From the IMG/VR virus record IMGVR_UViG_3300043632_000006, positions 64,001 to 98,873 of that record: 34,873 bases of DNA, one strand, 5' to 3'. A program made the translations under genes and the position numbers. Of the stretch, positions 21,650 to 29,262 are shown piece by piece (within the stretch, counting starts at the first letter, position 1; each line of letters opens with the position of its first letter). Below the pieces are notes generated by a model. It did no database searches, was not told the DNA's origin, and was given only the letters and a program-made list of their open reading frames with translations. Source of the stretch: a virus.

Positions 21650-22763
21650 CGATGGCATCCGGTGGGGAAGGTGGGCGCTCCTGCTCATCGGCCCCACCGG
21701 AGTCGGCCTCACACTTATGGCAGCCTTCATCCCTCTCCTCGTGACTCTCTCCGCCTCAGACCCCGTCGCTGCCAGCACAGCTGCCTCCGCAGGTGCCCTC
21801 GGCATCCGCCCCGTGGTCCTCAATGCCTACAAAGCGGCAGCGACCCGGGCCCCGAGCATCGTCCCCGGCTGCAAGATTGGTTGGTGGGTACCAGCCGCCT
21901 TCGGTAAGGTGGAGTCCTCCCACGGCGGCACATCGCAGGTCGCCCCCGACGGCACCATGATCCCGCCGATCTTTGGAGTCCCCGTCGTGCTGGCCGACGG
22001 TACTCTTGATCGGGCTGAGGGACTGATGCAGTTTCTGGCCAGCACATGGGCGCTGGAGGGCATCCGAGCGGCCTCCGACGGCAACGCCCCCGATTCTCAG
22101 AATCTCTACGACGCCACTCTGAGCGCAGTGGCGAAGCTCTGCCGGGATGCTGGCGCTCTGGACATGAGCGATCCGAACGCCGATCTCACCCCCGTCGCCG
22201 TCACCTACAACTGCGGCTCGACGTCACCCGCGTGCATGACGGCCTCCGCCGACTACGCCGTCGAGGTTGCCTCCTGGGTCCGCTACTACGCCCACTTCGA
22301 GACCGACTCGACTGGCAATGTGTTCACGGCAGGCCTCTACGCCCTCCCCGTGGACCCCTCCCTCCTGACAGACAAGATGCTCGCGGAGCCTCACCACGAC
22401 CACCCCTCCCTTGATCTCCCCGTCCCCTCCGGCACCCCCGTGTTCGCCGTCGAAGGGGGCCTGATTGACCTCACAACGGACCCAGCCTGTGGTCAGGGAT
22501 TCCGCCTCATGGCTGACTCAGGTGACCTGTGGACCTACTGCCACGCCTCCGAGTTGGACGTGAAGCAGGGAGACTGGGTTTCCACCGGCCAGCAGGTCAT
22601 GCTCTCGGGATCCTCGGGCGAAGGTGTCACCGGCCCCCATCTACACATCCAGATAGTGGACCCCATGACCGGTCTCTACTGCCCCGGTCCGATCTTCGCC
22701 CTGTGGCTCAAGGGCATCCCCCTTGCTCCTACGCAACTCGAGCGCACGGACTGCGTGGGCTGA
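21642..22763 (+). CDS. Bifunctional lytic transglycosylase / M23 peptidase (VirB1-like)
   Basis: The 373-aa protein has an N-terminal membrane anchor (WALLLIGPTGVGLTLMAAFI). A transglycosylase domain follows with catalytic E91 (FGKVESSHGG) and AEGLMQFLASTW at 125-136. The M23 endopeptidase domain has H254 and D258 (HPSLDLPVPSGTPVFAV), H301 (YCHAS) and the HLH pair H333/H335 (TGPHLHIQIVD). Together these cut glycan strands and peptide cross-links, opening the wall for the transfer channel, as expected for VirB1-type proteins of Gram-positive systems. GTG 21642 overlaps the previous stop by 8 bp. Confidence 0.9.
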   Translation: MPSDGIRWGRWALLLIGPTGVGLTLMAAFIPLLVTLSASDPVAASTAASAGALGIRPVVLNAYKAAATRAPSIVPGCKIGWWVPAAFGKVESSHGGTSQVAPDGTMIPPIFGVPVVLADGTLDRAEGLMQFLASTWALEGIRAASDGNAPDSQNLYDATLSAVAKLCRDAGALDMSDPNADLTPVAVTYNCGSTSPACMTASADYAVEVASWVRYYAHFETDSTGNVFTAGLYALPVDPSLLTDKMLAEPHHDHPSLDLPVPSGTPVFAVEGGLIDLTTDPACGQGFRLMADSGDLWTYCHASELDVKQGDWVSTGQQVMLSGSSGEGVTGPHLHIQIVDPMTGLYCPGPIFALWLKGIPLAPTQLERTDCVG

Positions 22764-22850
22764 CATGGACCGAACGTATGTGCGTAGGCTACGAATGGTT
22801 AGCCCGCTACCGAATTCCTACCGCCTCCCGCGATCGACGCAACCCTCTGA

Positions 22851-22879
22851 TTGCACATCGCGGCAGGTAGGGGTACAGA
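22851..22879 (+). promoter_or_regulatory. Promoter TTGCAC-N17-TACAGA before the coupling ATPase
   Basis: TTGCAC (22851-22856), exactly 17 bases, then TACAGA (22874-22879). Transcription would begin near 22886, after ATG 22880. If used, translation of this transcript must start downstream, for example at GTG 22943. Confidence 0.5.
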
Positions 22880-25450
22880 ATGCTTGAGGCAACATCCCCC
22901 GTAACTACGGCCCTCAGGGCCGTAGTTACTACCGGGCCCGCAGTGGCCTCTGGTGCCGTCCCGAGCGCCCTCGGCGCGGCAACCCTCAAGACGCTGCGAA
23001 TCGCCACGCGTCACGTCTCCGAATCGAGACGAGAAGTAGCCCTCCTCCCCTCCAAGGACTTCGAGCCCTCTTCGTCGGAACTCATGGCTTGGGCCTCCGG
23101 TCTGCTCCCCACGCGACAGCATGGGTTCCAATTAGGACGGTCGGCGTCAGCCGTCCGATTGATCCTGCGCCACGTCCCTCCGGGCAGACTCGGGATGTTC
23201 CTCAGCGCCCCCGACAGGGTCATGGCTCTCGTCGAGCAGGCTCTCCCCGACGGTGTAATCGCGGTCCCATCCGATGGTCTGGTTGAACCCGCGACCGACC
23301 GATCGCGATACGTGGCCCGTGCAGACCTCACCCTCAGCCAGCCGGACAGCAATCCCCTTGCTGTCATCTCGCTGCGCGATTTTGATCCGAAGGGTCCGTG
23401 GTCTTCGGTGATGGGGGGGTGTGGGGGGGACGAGTCAGCCGAGCTCATCCTCGACCTCATGCCCGTTTCGCCGGCCTCAACCCGCACTTGGGCTCGCCGC
23501 CTTGCCCGCCAGCCCTCGGGGGTCCAAAGTGGAGGGTCGGCCCGCCTGTCTGAGCTGACCGGTAAGGCTCAAGTGTCCATGTCGAGCATCAAGGTCGGTA
23601 TGGCTGCTGGGGGACTTTCTCTCGGCAAGCCTGTTCGGCAGGGGAGCGCACCTCGTCCTCCTGTCCCAAAGCCAGGGCCCGGCGCCAAGGAGGGTGTCCG
23701 GAAGTCCCTCGGCCCCATGTTCCACATCCGTATCCTCGTTCGTGCCTCCACCACCGCCGGCCCCGACCGCGCAGCTCATCTCGTCCACGCCCTCATGGCC
23801 CCGCTCTCCGCCTGGGGGGCGACGTCGGGCGATGGGCGCGGTAATCACTGGCGAGCCCGCGGCGTTACGCTCGGTCCCTGGTTTCTCGGCATGGACCTCC
23901 CCATCCTGCGCTCCAGCTTCGACCGCTCTTACTCGACTGGCGTGTTCCACGGCTGGAAACACCGGCCCCGGGTGTCGGCAGACGAGCTCGGGGGCCTCCT
24001 CGTGCCTCCCACGGTCAACTGTCCGGGGGACAACATCGTCCGGGACCTCGGTGTGCCGAAGGGTCTCAAGCCGCTCTCACCGTCCGTCTTCCCTGTCGGG
24101 ATCCCTGAGGGAACGAACCAGAAAATGGGCGTGCCGATGGCGCAGATGTTCTTCGGCTACAGCGCCGGAAAGACCCGGGCCGGCAAGACCTCAAACGCTC
24201 TGGCCCAGATGGTCCATATGGCCCGCCACGGTCACGGGGTGGCCTTTATGGACCCCCACCACGACGCTATGGCGATGGGGCTGCCCTACGTCGCCAAGAC
24301 CGACCTCGAGCGGCTATGGCTCATCGACCTCACCCAGCCCTGGGACACCTGCCGGGTCCCCGGCTACAACGTCATCGACGCCCGGGGCCTCAACGACGAG
24401 CAGGCGCACCGTCGCCTTTCCGCCGTCATGGCCGCCTTTCAGGCCGGGACCGGCTGGAACGTCCAGAGCACCGCCCGCTCGATGGCCTTCGCCGCCGATG
24501 CCTCCGCCTTCCTGATCGAGCTCTCCCGCCTCATGCCCGCCGGCGGGCCCGTCCCCACTATCTTCCAGATCCCCACCGTTCTAGGGGACGAGGACTGGCG
24601 CAAGGAGCTACTGCCCTACCTTCCCCCAGGAATTCAGAAGTTCTGGCGCAACGACTACTCCCAGAAGTCCAAGGGAGAGGAACAGCCCGTCGTCCGGTTC
24701 TTCCGGGCCCTCCAGCGGGTCGTTCCCGTGGCTGCCATGCTCGGTGCCCAGACCTCAACCCTGGATCTACGAGCAGTCATCGACTCGGCTCCCATCCTGT
24801 TTTTCGTCCCTCCCCGTACCGGCGAGGACCAGCAGGACCAACTCGCCACGAAGATTTTCGTCCGAGGGCTCATGCAGGCCATCCTCTCCCGGGCCGACGT
24901 CCCCGCCGAGCGCCGCGCCAAGGAGTGCCCCGACCTGTGGCTCTGGGGCGACGAGGTGCAGACCTGGGACGGCCCGGACCTCCCCCGCATCCTCCAGGAG
25001 TCCGGCAAGTTCGGGCTCCGGGCAGTGCTCATGAACCAGGACCCCTCAGCCCTCTCGCCCTCGACCCTGGCCGCGCTGGGGGTGAACGCCTCCATCCTTA
25101 CCAGCCACGCCCTGGACGGCGCAGCGTCAGCCAAAGCGATCACGTCACGCTGGGGGGAGGGTGTCGAGCCCGACGACCTGATCCGCCTGCCCCGCTTCCA
25201 CTTCTATGGCTCCGTCACCGTCAACGGGGTCCGCACGAAGCCCTTCCGCCTGACCGGCCTCCAGCCCTCCGATCTCTACGACGCCGATCCCTCCATCACC
25301 GAGGAGCGGGTCCTGGCAAGCGACCGCTACCTCTCGGGAGCCGATGTCGTGGCGGGCCTCAAGGATCTGGACGAGCGCATTCTCGCCGCCGTCACCGCCA
25401 ATGGTCGCCCGAAGCGCCGGGGGCCGGTCAGAGTCGTGGTGGACGAGTGA
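22880..25450 (+). CDS. Coupling-protein-type ATPase (VirD4/HerA-like) of the conjugation system
   Basis: The 856-aa frame contains Walker A GKTRAGKT at 430-437 (FFGYSAGKTRAGKTSNALAQ), GVAFMDPHHDAMA, and Walker B DLWLWGDEVQTW with D691-E692. The motif GLRAVLMNQDPSAL follows, and the end is basic. This is the HerA/TrwB-type ATPase fold used by conjugative coupling proteins. No N-terminal membrane anchor is seen; instead a domain of about 400 residues precedes the ATPase, beginning with LLPSKDFEPSSSELMAW near residue 55. ATG 22880 is the longest start; GTG 22943 (residue 22) would place the palindrome in the leader. The next gene is GTGA-coupled. Confidence 0.85.
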   Translation: MLEATSPVTTALRAVVTTGPAVASGAVPSALGAATLKTLRIATRHVSESRREVALLPSKDFEPSSSELMAWASGLLPTRQHGFQLGRSASAVRLILRHVPPGRLGMFLSAPDRVMALVEQALPDGVIAVPSDGLVEPATDRSRYVARADLTLSQPDSNPLAVISLRDFDPKGPWSSVMGGCGGDESAELILDLMPVSPASTRTWARRLARQPSGVQSGGSARLSELTGKAQVSMSSIKVGMAAGGLSLGKPVRQGSAPRPPVPKPGPGAKEGVRKSLGPMFHIRILVRASTTAGPDRAAHLVHALMAPLSAWGATSGDGRGNHWRARGVTLGPWFLGMDLPILRSSFDRSYSTGVFHGWKHRPRVSADELGGLLVPPTVNCPGDNIVRDLGVPKGLKPLSPSVFPVGIPEGTNQKMGVPMAQMFFGYSAGKTRAGKTSNALAQMVHMARHGHGVAFMDPHHDAMAMGLPYVAKTDLERLWLIDLTQPWDTCRVPGYNVIDARGLNDEQAHRRLSAVMAAFQAGTGWNVQSTARSMAFAADASAFLIELSRLMPAGGPVPTIFQIPTVLGDEDWRKELLPYLPPGIQKFWRNDYSQKSKGEEQPVVRFFRALQRVVPVAAMLGAQTSTLDLRAVIDSAPILFFVPPRTGEDQQDQLATKIFVRGLMQAILSRADVPAERRAKECPDLWLWGDEVQTWDGPDLPRILQESGKFGLRAVLMNQDPSALSPSTLAALGVNASILTSHALDGAASAKAITSRWGEGVEPDDLIRLPRFHFYGSVTVNGVRTKPFRLTGLQPSDLYDADPSITEERVLASDRYLSGADVVAGLKDLDERILAAVTANGRPKRRGPVRVVVDE
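22901..22929 (+). repeat. 29-bp perfect palindrome at the 5' end of the coupling ATPase gene
   Basis: GTAACTACGGCCCT and AGGGCCGTAGTTAC are perfect 14-bp arms with a single C between them. It lies about 15 bases after the predicted transcription start. It could be an operator, a strong mRNA hairpin or a DNA-processing site; no T-run follows, so a simple terminator is unlikely. Confidence 0.8.
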
Positions 25451-26121
25451 GCGGGCCTCGGTTCGATCCGCCCTCGGCCTGGGATCTCCTTGTCCAGCAC
25501 GACGCCATCGAGGCGCAGATTTTCGATGATGTCGAGTTGAAGCAACCGGGAATGCAGCCCGTTCTTCTGCTGGCACTCGGCATGGCCCGGGTCTGCCGGG
25601 ACTGGCACGACAGGAAGCTGCTGGGAGGCAATTACTGGGAATGGCTGTTCCGCTACCTCTATGACGGAACGGTAGACGACCGCGAGACCATCAGGCACTT
25701 CCAGAGCAACCTCCAGTACGACGTGCCGCGCTACGTCTCCGGTATCTCCAACATCGGCGGGAGGTGCCAAGGGCCCGCTAAGACAGCAGATGGCCGATGC
25801 AACCAGAGCAGCACCTGCGGGCCGCACGTTGAGTTGCGTCCCGATGGGACACGCGTCGGGCACCACTTCTGTGCTCGCCACCGTCATCTTGGGAAGGCCA
25901 TCGAGGCAGCCAACCCGGATCGGCTTACGCTCCCGAAGCCCCCCATGAACACCGGAGGCCGGCTGGCGGAGCACTTCGCGATGGACTGGACGTATCTCTA
26001 CGGCTGGGCTGAGAACGGGAACCGGCACGCCGAGTGGGAACCGCCACCGGGCTGGGAGAGCCCGACACCCCCACGGCCTCGCCTGGCAATCGTTCCGAAG
26101 TCCCAGGACGAGACTCCATGA
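25447..26121 (+). CDS. Hypothetical protein with Cys-rich centre, 224 aa
   Basis: GTG 25447 overlaps the ATPase stop. The N-terminal half is helical and aromatic (PSAWDLLVQHDAIEAQIFDD, NYWEWLFRYLYDG). The middle has a possible zinc site: C in GGRCQGPAK, then GRCNQSSTCGPHVEL and HHFCARHRHLG. The end is Pro-rich. It is encoded between the coupling ATPase and the replication-relaxation protein, so a DNA-processing accessory role is plausible. The product is not recognised. Confidence 0.6.
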   Translation: MSGPRFDPPSAWDLLVQHDAIEAQIFDDVELKQPGMQPVLLLALGMARVCRDWHDRKLLGGNYWEWLFRYLYDGTVDDRETIRHFQSNLQYDVPRYVSGISNIGGRCQGPAKTADGRCNQSSTCGPHVELRPDGTRVGHHFCARHRHLGKAIEAANPDRLTLPKPPMNTGGRLAEHFAMDWTYLYGWAENGNRHAEWEPPPGWESPTPPRPRLAIVPKSQDETP

Positions 26122-26930
26122 CCACCCGCACGATCCGTTTCTCCACGCTCGACGAGAAGGTCTGCACGACGATCCTCCGTCACGGCTGTCTCACTACGGA
26201 GCAGGCCCAGGCCCTCATCTGGCCGACCAACTCCCCCGAGGCCCGCGCCGCCTGGAAGGTGCTCGACCGCCTCCGGGAAGCGGGCTACCTCGCCAAGACG
26301 AAATCCCGTCCGACGGTCTGGTGGCTCTCCCCCGACGGTCGCAAGATGCTCGCCAGTAAGCGCCCCGGTGTCACCGAGGAGAAGGCCCTCGGCCCCCTCC
26401 GTCCCCACTGGGAGGGCGTGAACGACGTCCACGTCGCCTTCGTCCGCGCAGCGATCGCACACGGCGACATCTGCGGGCCGACCGACTTCGAGACGGAAAT
26501 CGGGCTGGGCTCCGAGGCCGGCTCACAGCCGATGGTGCGGGCCGACGGGCTCCTGCACTACACGGTCAGGGACGAGGGCAGCGCAACGTTCCGAGATGCC
26601 TTCGTGGAGCTCCACCGGGCCACCTACGGCCTCCAGCGCCTTACCGCCAAGCTGCGGGCCTACGCCTCCGTCTCCGCTCGCAAACACCTCTGGGAGTCCC
26701 GTTTCCCCGGCGAGTTTCCCGCGGTCCTGGTGGTCATCGACGGAGATCAGCGTGAGCCGGCGACCGTGCTGGCCGGCGCCCTCGAGTACCACCACCTCGA
26801 CGCCGAGCGCACAGGCACCGATCTGATCGTTTACATGACGACTCTGGAGGCCCTCAAGAACAGGGGAGCGCGGGAGCCGATCTGGCACACCGTGGACGGC
26901 CGGGTGGTGGACTGGCTGAGTTCATCCTGA
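26118..26930 (+). CDS. Replication-relaxation family protein
   Basis: The 270-aa protein has an N-terminal winged helix (ILRHGCLTTEQAQALIW, then AWKVLDRLREAGYLAKTKSR and a WWLSPDGRKML wing). A C-terminal domain follows with VNDVHVAFVRAAIAHGD, MVRADGLLHYTV, AFVELHRATYGLQRLTAKLR and AYASV, then FPAVLVVIDG. The N-terminal HTH plus nuclease-like alpha/beta domain with HxxH, Asp and Glu positions matches the replication-relaxation family of actinobacterial and firmicute plasmids. It is thought to act in plasmid replication or DNA relaxation for transfer. ATG 26118 is ATGA-coupled. This is the best candidate for the element's replication or mobilisation initiator. Confidence 0.85.
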   Translation: MTTRTIRFSTLDEKVCTTILRHGCLTTEQAQALIWPTNSPEARAAWKVLDRLREAGYLAKTKSRPTVWWLSPDGRKMLASKRPGVTEEKALGPLRPHWEGVNDVHVAFVRAAIAHGDICGPTDFETEIGLGSEAGSQPMVRADGLLHYTVRDEGSATFRDAFVELHRATYGLQRLTAKLRAYASVSARKHLWESRFPGEFPAVLVVIDGDQREPATVLAGALEYHHLDAERTGTDLIVYMTTLEALKNRGAREPIWHTVDGRVVDWLSSS

Positions 26931-27149
26931 CGACGGAGGAATGAAGGCATGTGGACGTTTTTCTTGGAAGCTTTGCTCACATGGTTCACATACCTCGTCG
27001 GTGAGTTCTACTTCGAACATCTCGGCAAGTCGGACCCGTTGTCCGCAAAAACTTGTTCCCCGCCAACGATCCGCCTTATCCGGTTGCTCCAGGTAATGCA
27101 GGAGTTCTAACGAGTCTTCGACTACGTAGAACGGGGCAGGACCGGTCAT
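26922..27149 (-). CDS. Small zinc-binding protein, 75 aa
   Basis: The start is ATG 27149, preceded by GGGAGGG at 5 bases, which rules out the longer frame. The protein (MTGPAPFYVVEDSLELLHYL) continues with TSFCGQRVRL and DEVCEPCEQSFQE, giving a Cys, then C-x2-C. This 'HYL...CG...C.PC' arrangement is common in small actinobacterial phage and plasmid proteins. It is the last gene of the minus-strand array and its end overlaps the replication-relaxation gene tail to tail by 9 bp. Confidence 0.65.
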   Translation of the reverse strand: MTGPAPFYVVEDSLELLHYLEQPDKADRWRGTSFCGQRVRLAEMFEVELTDEVCEPCEQSFQEKRPHAFIPPSSG

Positions 27150-27270
27150 GTTCCCTCCCGACGAACAATGAGAACGGCCCACCGGCCCCGACTCAACCCC
27201 AACACGATGCGTACCCAACTGCCATTGGCCTCCAAGAGTTCTACAAAGTGATGAAGGTTCCCCCGTCGAA

Positions 27271-27456
27271 TCATGGTGCGAGTCCAGCGTCTTCAAGTGC
27301 ATCAGCCAGTGCCGGACGGTAGAAATTCTCCAAAACAGCCCCTACGATACGATCCGTAAACTCAACGGCAGCGTCATCGCTCAAATCCGACAACTCCAAG
27401 AGATGCCATACGATGTCTCTGAGAGCATGCCTCTCAAGTCGAAAGTCCTCAGTCAT
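27271..27456 (-). CDS. Small helical acidic protein, 61 aa
   Basis: ATG 27456 overlaps the end of the previous minus gene by 8 bp. The protein begins MTEDFRLERHALRDIVWHLL and continues with acidic amphipathic helices (ELSDLSDDAAVEFTDRIV, GAVLENFYRPALADALEDAG). It is all-helical with no Cys or membrane segment. Overlap with the upstream coding sequence supports it. Function unknown. Confidence 0.5.
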   Translation of the reverse strand: MTEDFRLERHALRDIVWHLLELSDLSDDAAVEFTDRIVGAVLENFYRPALADALEDAGLAP

Positions 27457-27598
27457 CGGTTTCCTCGTCGCCGTAGGCGTCACGGCCGAAGCAGACGTGA
27501 CGAATGTCCTTGCCCCAAGGCGTCTCGTCCACCACTGTGACCCAGAGTCGCCCGAGTTCATCTCGCTCGGTCTCATTGTTCTCCCAAGAGTTGCCCAT
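27449..27598 (-). CDS. Small acidic protein, 49 aa
   Basis: ATG 27598 overlaps the stop of the 75-aa gene (TAATG) and is preceded by GGGAGGGATCG, a strong ribosome-binding site. The protein reads MGNSWENNETERDELGRLWV and on to a very acidic end (GRDAYGDEETDD). Net charge is strongly negative, which some anti-restriction or decoy proteins share, but no assignment is made. Confidence 0.5.
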   Translation of the reverse strand: MGNSWENNETERDELGRLWVTVVDETPWGKDIRHVCFGRDAYGDEETDD

Positions 27599-27825
27599 TA
27601 CGATCCCTCCCCCTCGCTCACCTTGCATCGGTCCGAACCCACCCAAATCTCCCCCTCGCCGCCGACCGGCGTGATGCGGTAGTCAAGGCGCCCATAGACC
27701 TTCCGCACGTCCGTAATCTGGGCCGGGAAGGTGATGCTGTCCGAGAGCCAGACTGTGACCATGCACCGTTGGCCGACGACCTCTGCCAGCTCCTTGATGC
27801 TGGTGGGAGCGTTCCTGTCGATCAT
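27598..27825 (-). CDS. Small beta-rich protein, 75 aa
   Basis: ATG 27825 follows GAGAGG by 8 bases and is downstream of a clear minus-strand promoter. The sequence starts MIDRNAPTSIKELAEVVGQR and has alternating strands (CMVTVWLSDSITFPAQITDV, RLDYRITPVGGEGEIWVG), suggesting a small beta-barrel. It is the first gene of the promoter-proximal group of three overlapping genes. Function unknown. Confidence 0.55.
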   Translation of the reverse strand: MIDRNAPTSIKELAEVVGQRCMVTVWLSDSITFPAQITDVRKVYGRLDYRITPVGGEGEIWVGSDRCKVSEGEGS

Positions 27826-27856
27826 GTCGCTGTCCTCTCGCTAGGCGGTAGCCCTG

Positions 27857-27885
27857 ATACTAGCAGTTATCCTTAGCAGGCGCAA
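27857..27885 (-). promoter_or_regulatory. Minus-strand promoter TTGCGC-N17-TG-C-TAGTAT
   Basis: On the minus strand TTGCGC (27885-27880), 17 bases, and TAGTAT (27862-27857) with an extended TGC just before it. It is positioned about 32 bases upstream of ATG 27825 and would start transcription near 27850. Confidence 0.65.
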
Positions 27886-27890
27886 GAGGT

Positions 27891-28094
27891 TCAGAGAAGA
27901 TTTCGCCGGGAGTGCCGCCGCCGCACCAGCACGAGAACAGCCAGCACCACCAAGACAACGAAGAGGTTCACGCCGCCAGCCCGAGCGTGCCCCGTCAAGA
28001 GACCGAAGAGGATCACCACGCCCAGCGCAACAAGCACACCCCGCCAGTGCGTCAGCGCAGCGCCAGCGATCAGCAACCCGACCAGCAATCCCAC
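27891..28094 (-). CDS. Small two-helix membrane protein, 67 aa
   Basis: GTG 28094 follows GAGGAGGGC by 9 bases. Two hydrophobic helices (MGLLVGLLIAGAALTH with WRGVLVALGVVILFGLL, and VNLFVVLVVLAVLVLV) end in a basic tail (RRRHSRRNLL), so the C-terminus should be cytoplasmic. It begins immediately after the truncated resolvase and its 20-bp repeat. Role unknown. Confidence 0.6.
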   Translation of the reverse strand: MGLLVGLLIAGAALTHWRGVLVALGVVILFGLLTGHARAGGVNLFVVLVVLAVLVLVRRRHSRRNLL

Positions 28095-28110
28095 GTTCTT
28101 CCAGCCCTCC

Positions 28111-28362
28111 TCAATAACGAAAACTATTACGGACGGCCTTGAGATGCTTCATGGAGCGCCCCAGCCGATCGAGGCGGGTGATGACGAGCGTGTCACCCTC
28201 CCGCAGATACCCGAGACAGGCGTCGAGCTGCGGGCGCTGGCTGAGGACGCCGCTGGCATGCTCCTGGAAGACCTTCTCGCACCCGGACGCCGTGAGAGCG
28301 TCCACCTGCGCTTGGGGGTTCTGGTCGGCGGTGGAGACCCGGGCATAGCCGATCATGGTCAC
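28111..28362 (-). pseudogene. Truncated serine resolvase (N-terminal catalytic half only)
   Basis: GTG 28362 (GTGA overlap; ATG 28356 alternative) begins MIGYARVSTADQNPQAQVDA with the catalytic Ser in ARVST, and continues LREGDTLVITRLDRLGRSMK-HLKAV. Tn3-type resolvases are about 185 aa; this one stops after 83 residues, ending RNSFRY, and lacks the long E helix and the DNA-binding HTH. The break coincides with the 20-bp repeat at 28114-28133. It is probably inactive, though a dimerisation-defective fragment could still be made. Confidence 0.85.
28114..28133 (-). repeat. 20-bp direct repeat, copy 1 (resolvase break point)
   Basis: Minus-strand TCCGTAATAGTTTTCGTTAT, matching copy 2 at 29412-29431 in 19 of 20 positions and in the same orientation. 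AT-rich in a GC-rich context. It forms the last codons of the truncated resolvase. Confidence 0.75.
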
Positions 28363-28865
28363 GGGAGGCCTTTCTCCGGCCTAGTCCGCACACCCCAGAT
28401 ATCGCCCTTCCAGTGCCAATGATCTACGTCGGACGTGGGGGTGCTGTCGTGCAGCGCCAGGTGCTCGGCTACGAGGGTGGCGTACGGGAGCCCCGACCAC
28501 TGGCGCCGGACCTCATCCCCGTACATCAAGCGGCTGTGGTGGGCAAGGTGGCTCGCGGCACCATCGGCTACCCCGCACTTGCATGAAGGCGAGGTTCCCC
28601 GGACGATGTCCAGGATGTGACCAGCCGTTGAGCAGGACTCGAACAGGCATTGGAGGCACCGGCGGCTCGATGTGTACGTGGTCCCGATCATGTCGTGACG
28701 GGCGCGCATTGTGTGACCGCACTCCAAAGTTTCCAGACCGCCGGATCCCGCCACGCCGCCCCGGATCGCGCGCAACGGTGCGTACCGGGTGGGGGTTGCC
28801 GCTGATGCCCTGCCTCCGGCTATTGCCCGACTGTGCTCATGCGCCCCACTCCCGCTCCGGGTCAT
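28359..28865 (-). CDS. Zinc-motif hypothetical protein, 168 aa
   Basis: ATG 28865 overlaps the upstream stop (ATGA) and the gene's own stop overlaps the resolvase start. After a Gly/Ala/Arg-rich arm of 45 residues it has ETLECGHTMRARHDM and SRRCLQCLFES, a 'C-G-H...C-x2-C' zinc pattern, then SCKCGVADG. A His/Trp-rich C-terminus (HLALHDSTPTSDVDHWHWKG) follows. Proteins with this first motif are frequent in actinobacteriophages. Function unknown. Confidence 0.6.
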   Translation of the reverse strand: MTRSGSGAHEHSRAIAGGRASAATPTRYAPLRAIRGGVAGSGGLETLECGHTMRARHDMIGTTYTSSRRCLQCLFESCSTAGHILDIVRGTSPSCKCGVADGAASHLAHHSRLMYGDEVRRQWSGLPYATLVAEHLALHDSTPTSDVDHWHWKGDIWGVRTRPEKGLP

Positions 28866-29047
28866 AGATCAACCTCGGTTCGGGCCTTAGCGGGCATCAG
28901 GGCGTCACCAAACGTCAGTCGCCTGGCAGAGATTTCCGACACGGGAAACCTACGTCCTGCCGAGCACAGCGTCGCGCGGTGCCGTTCGCACACAGCAAAC
29001 GATCGTTTGGCGACAGGGCGAGCCAAGGGCCTTGGCCGCGCGGTCAC
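28862..29047 (-). CDS. Small basic Cys/His protein, 61 aa
   Basis: GTG 29047 overlaps the previous stop (GTGA) and the TGA overlaps the next ATG. The alternative start at 29095 would overlap by 51 bp. The protein is basic (VTARPRPLARPVAKRSFAVC) with C-x2-H...C (AVCERHRATLC). The two exact 4-bp overlaps are the main support. Function unknown. Confidence 0.45.
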   Translation of the reverse strand: MTARPRPLARPVAKRSFAVCERHRATLCSAGRRFPVSEISARRLTFGDALMPAKARTEVDL

Positions 29048-29262
29048 AGCGGTCGGGCTTTCCGAAGCACGGTCGCCTTGTGCGTTCGGTGCCATGCTCG
29101 GCGCTCCACGGCTGTGTACTTCAAGCTAGACATCTCACCGCACTCGCAAAGACCGTGCCCCATCCCGAAAGACCCGTTGGGAAAGATGCGCTCTCCGCTC
29201 TCGCTGAAAGCGGCTCCCTCGGCTCTTAGAGCGTGTCCGCTCACTCGACGCTCATGTCTCAT
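29044..29262 (-). CDS. Small zinc-motif protein, 72 aa
   Basis: ATG 29262 lies 11 bases before the end of the upstream coding region and follows GAGG. The centre reads FGMGHGLCECGEMSSLKYTA followed by RRAWHRTHKATVLRK, a C-x-C-G...W-H-R-x-H-K pattern typical of small actinophage zinc proteins. It is basic and likely binds nucleic acid. The longer start at 29355 is rejected. Confidence 0.6.
   Translation of the reverse strand: MRHERRVSGHALRAEGAAFSESGERIFPNGSFGMGHGLCECGEMSSLKYTAVERRAWHRTHKATVLRKARPL

Noticed and set aside
22765-22887. 40-codon ORF between the M23 gene and the coupling ATPase
   Set aside because: It ends overlapping ATG 22880 but has no ribosome-binding site and contains the promoter hexamers; kept as possible but unsupported.
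25457-25470. GGTTCGATCC resembling a tRNA T-loop
   Set aside because: It is coding sequence at the start of the 25447 gene and no acceptor or anticodon stems can be built around it.
26941-27109. Short plus-strand hydrophobic ORF after the replication-relaxation gene
   Set aside because: The minus-strand zinc protein at 26922-27149 has a strong ribosome-binding site and typical motif, so the plus frame is a shadow.
28111-28362. Resolvase fragment as the missing serine transposase (IS607 TnpA) for tnpB
   Set aside because: Its sequence is Tn3-resolvase-like with the catalytic domain first, whereas IS607 TnpA has a different N-terminal arrangement; it is also 5 kb away and truncated.
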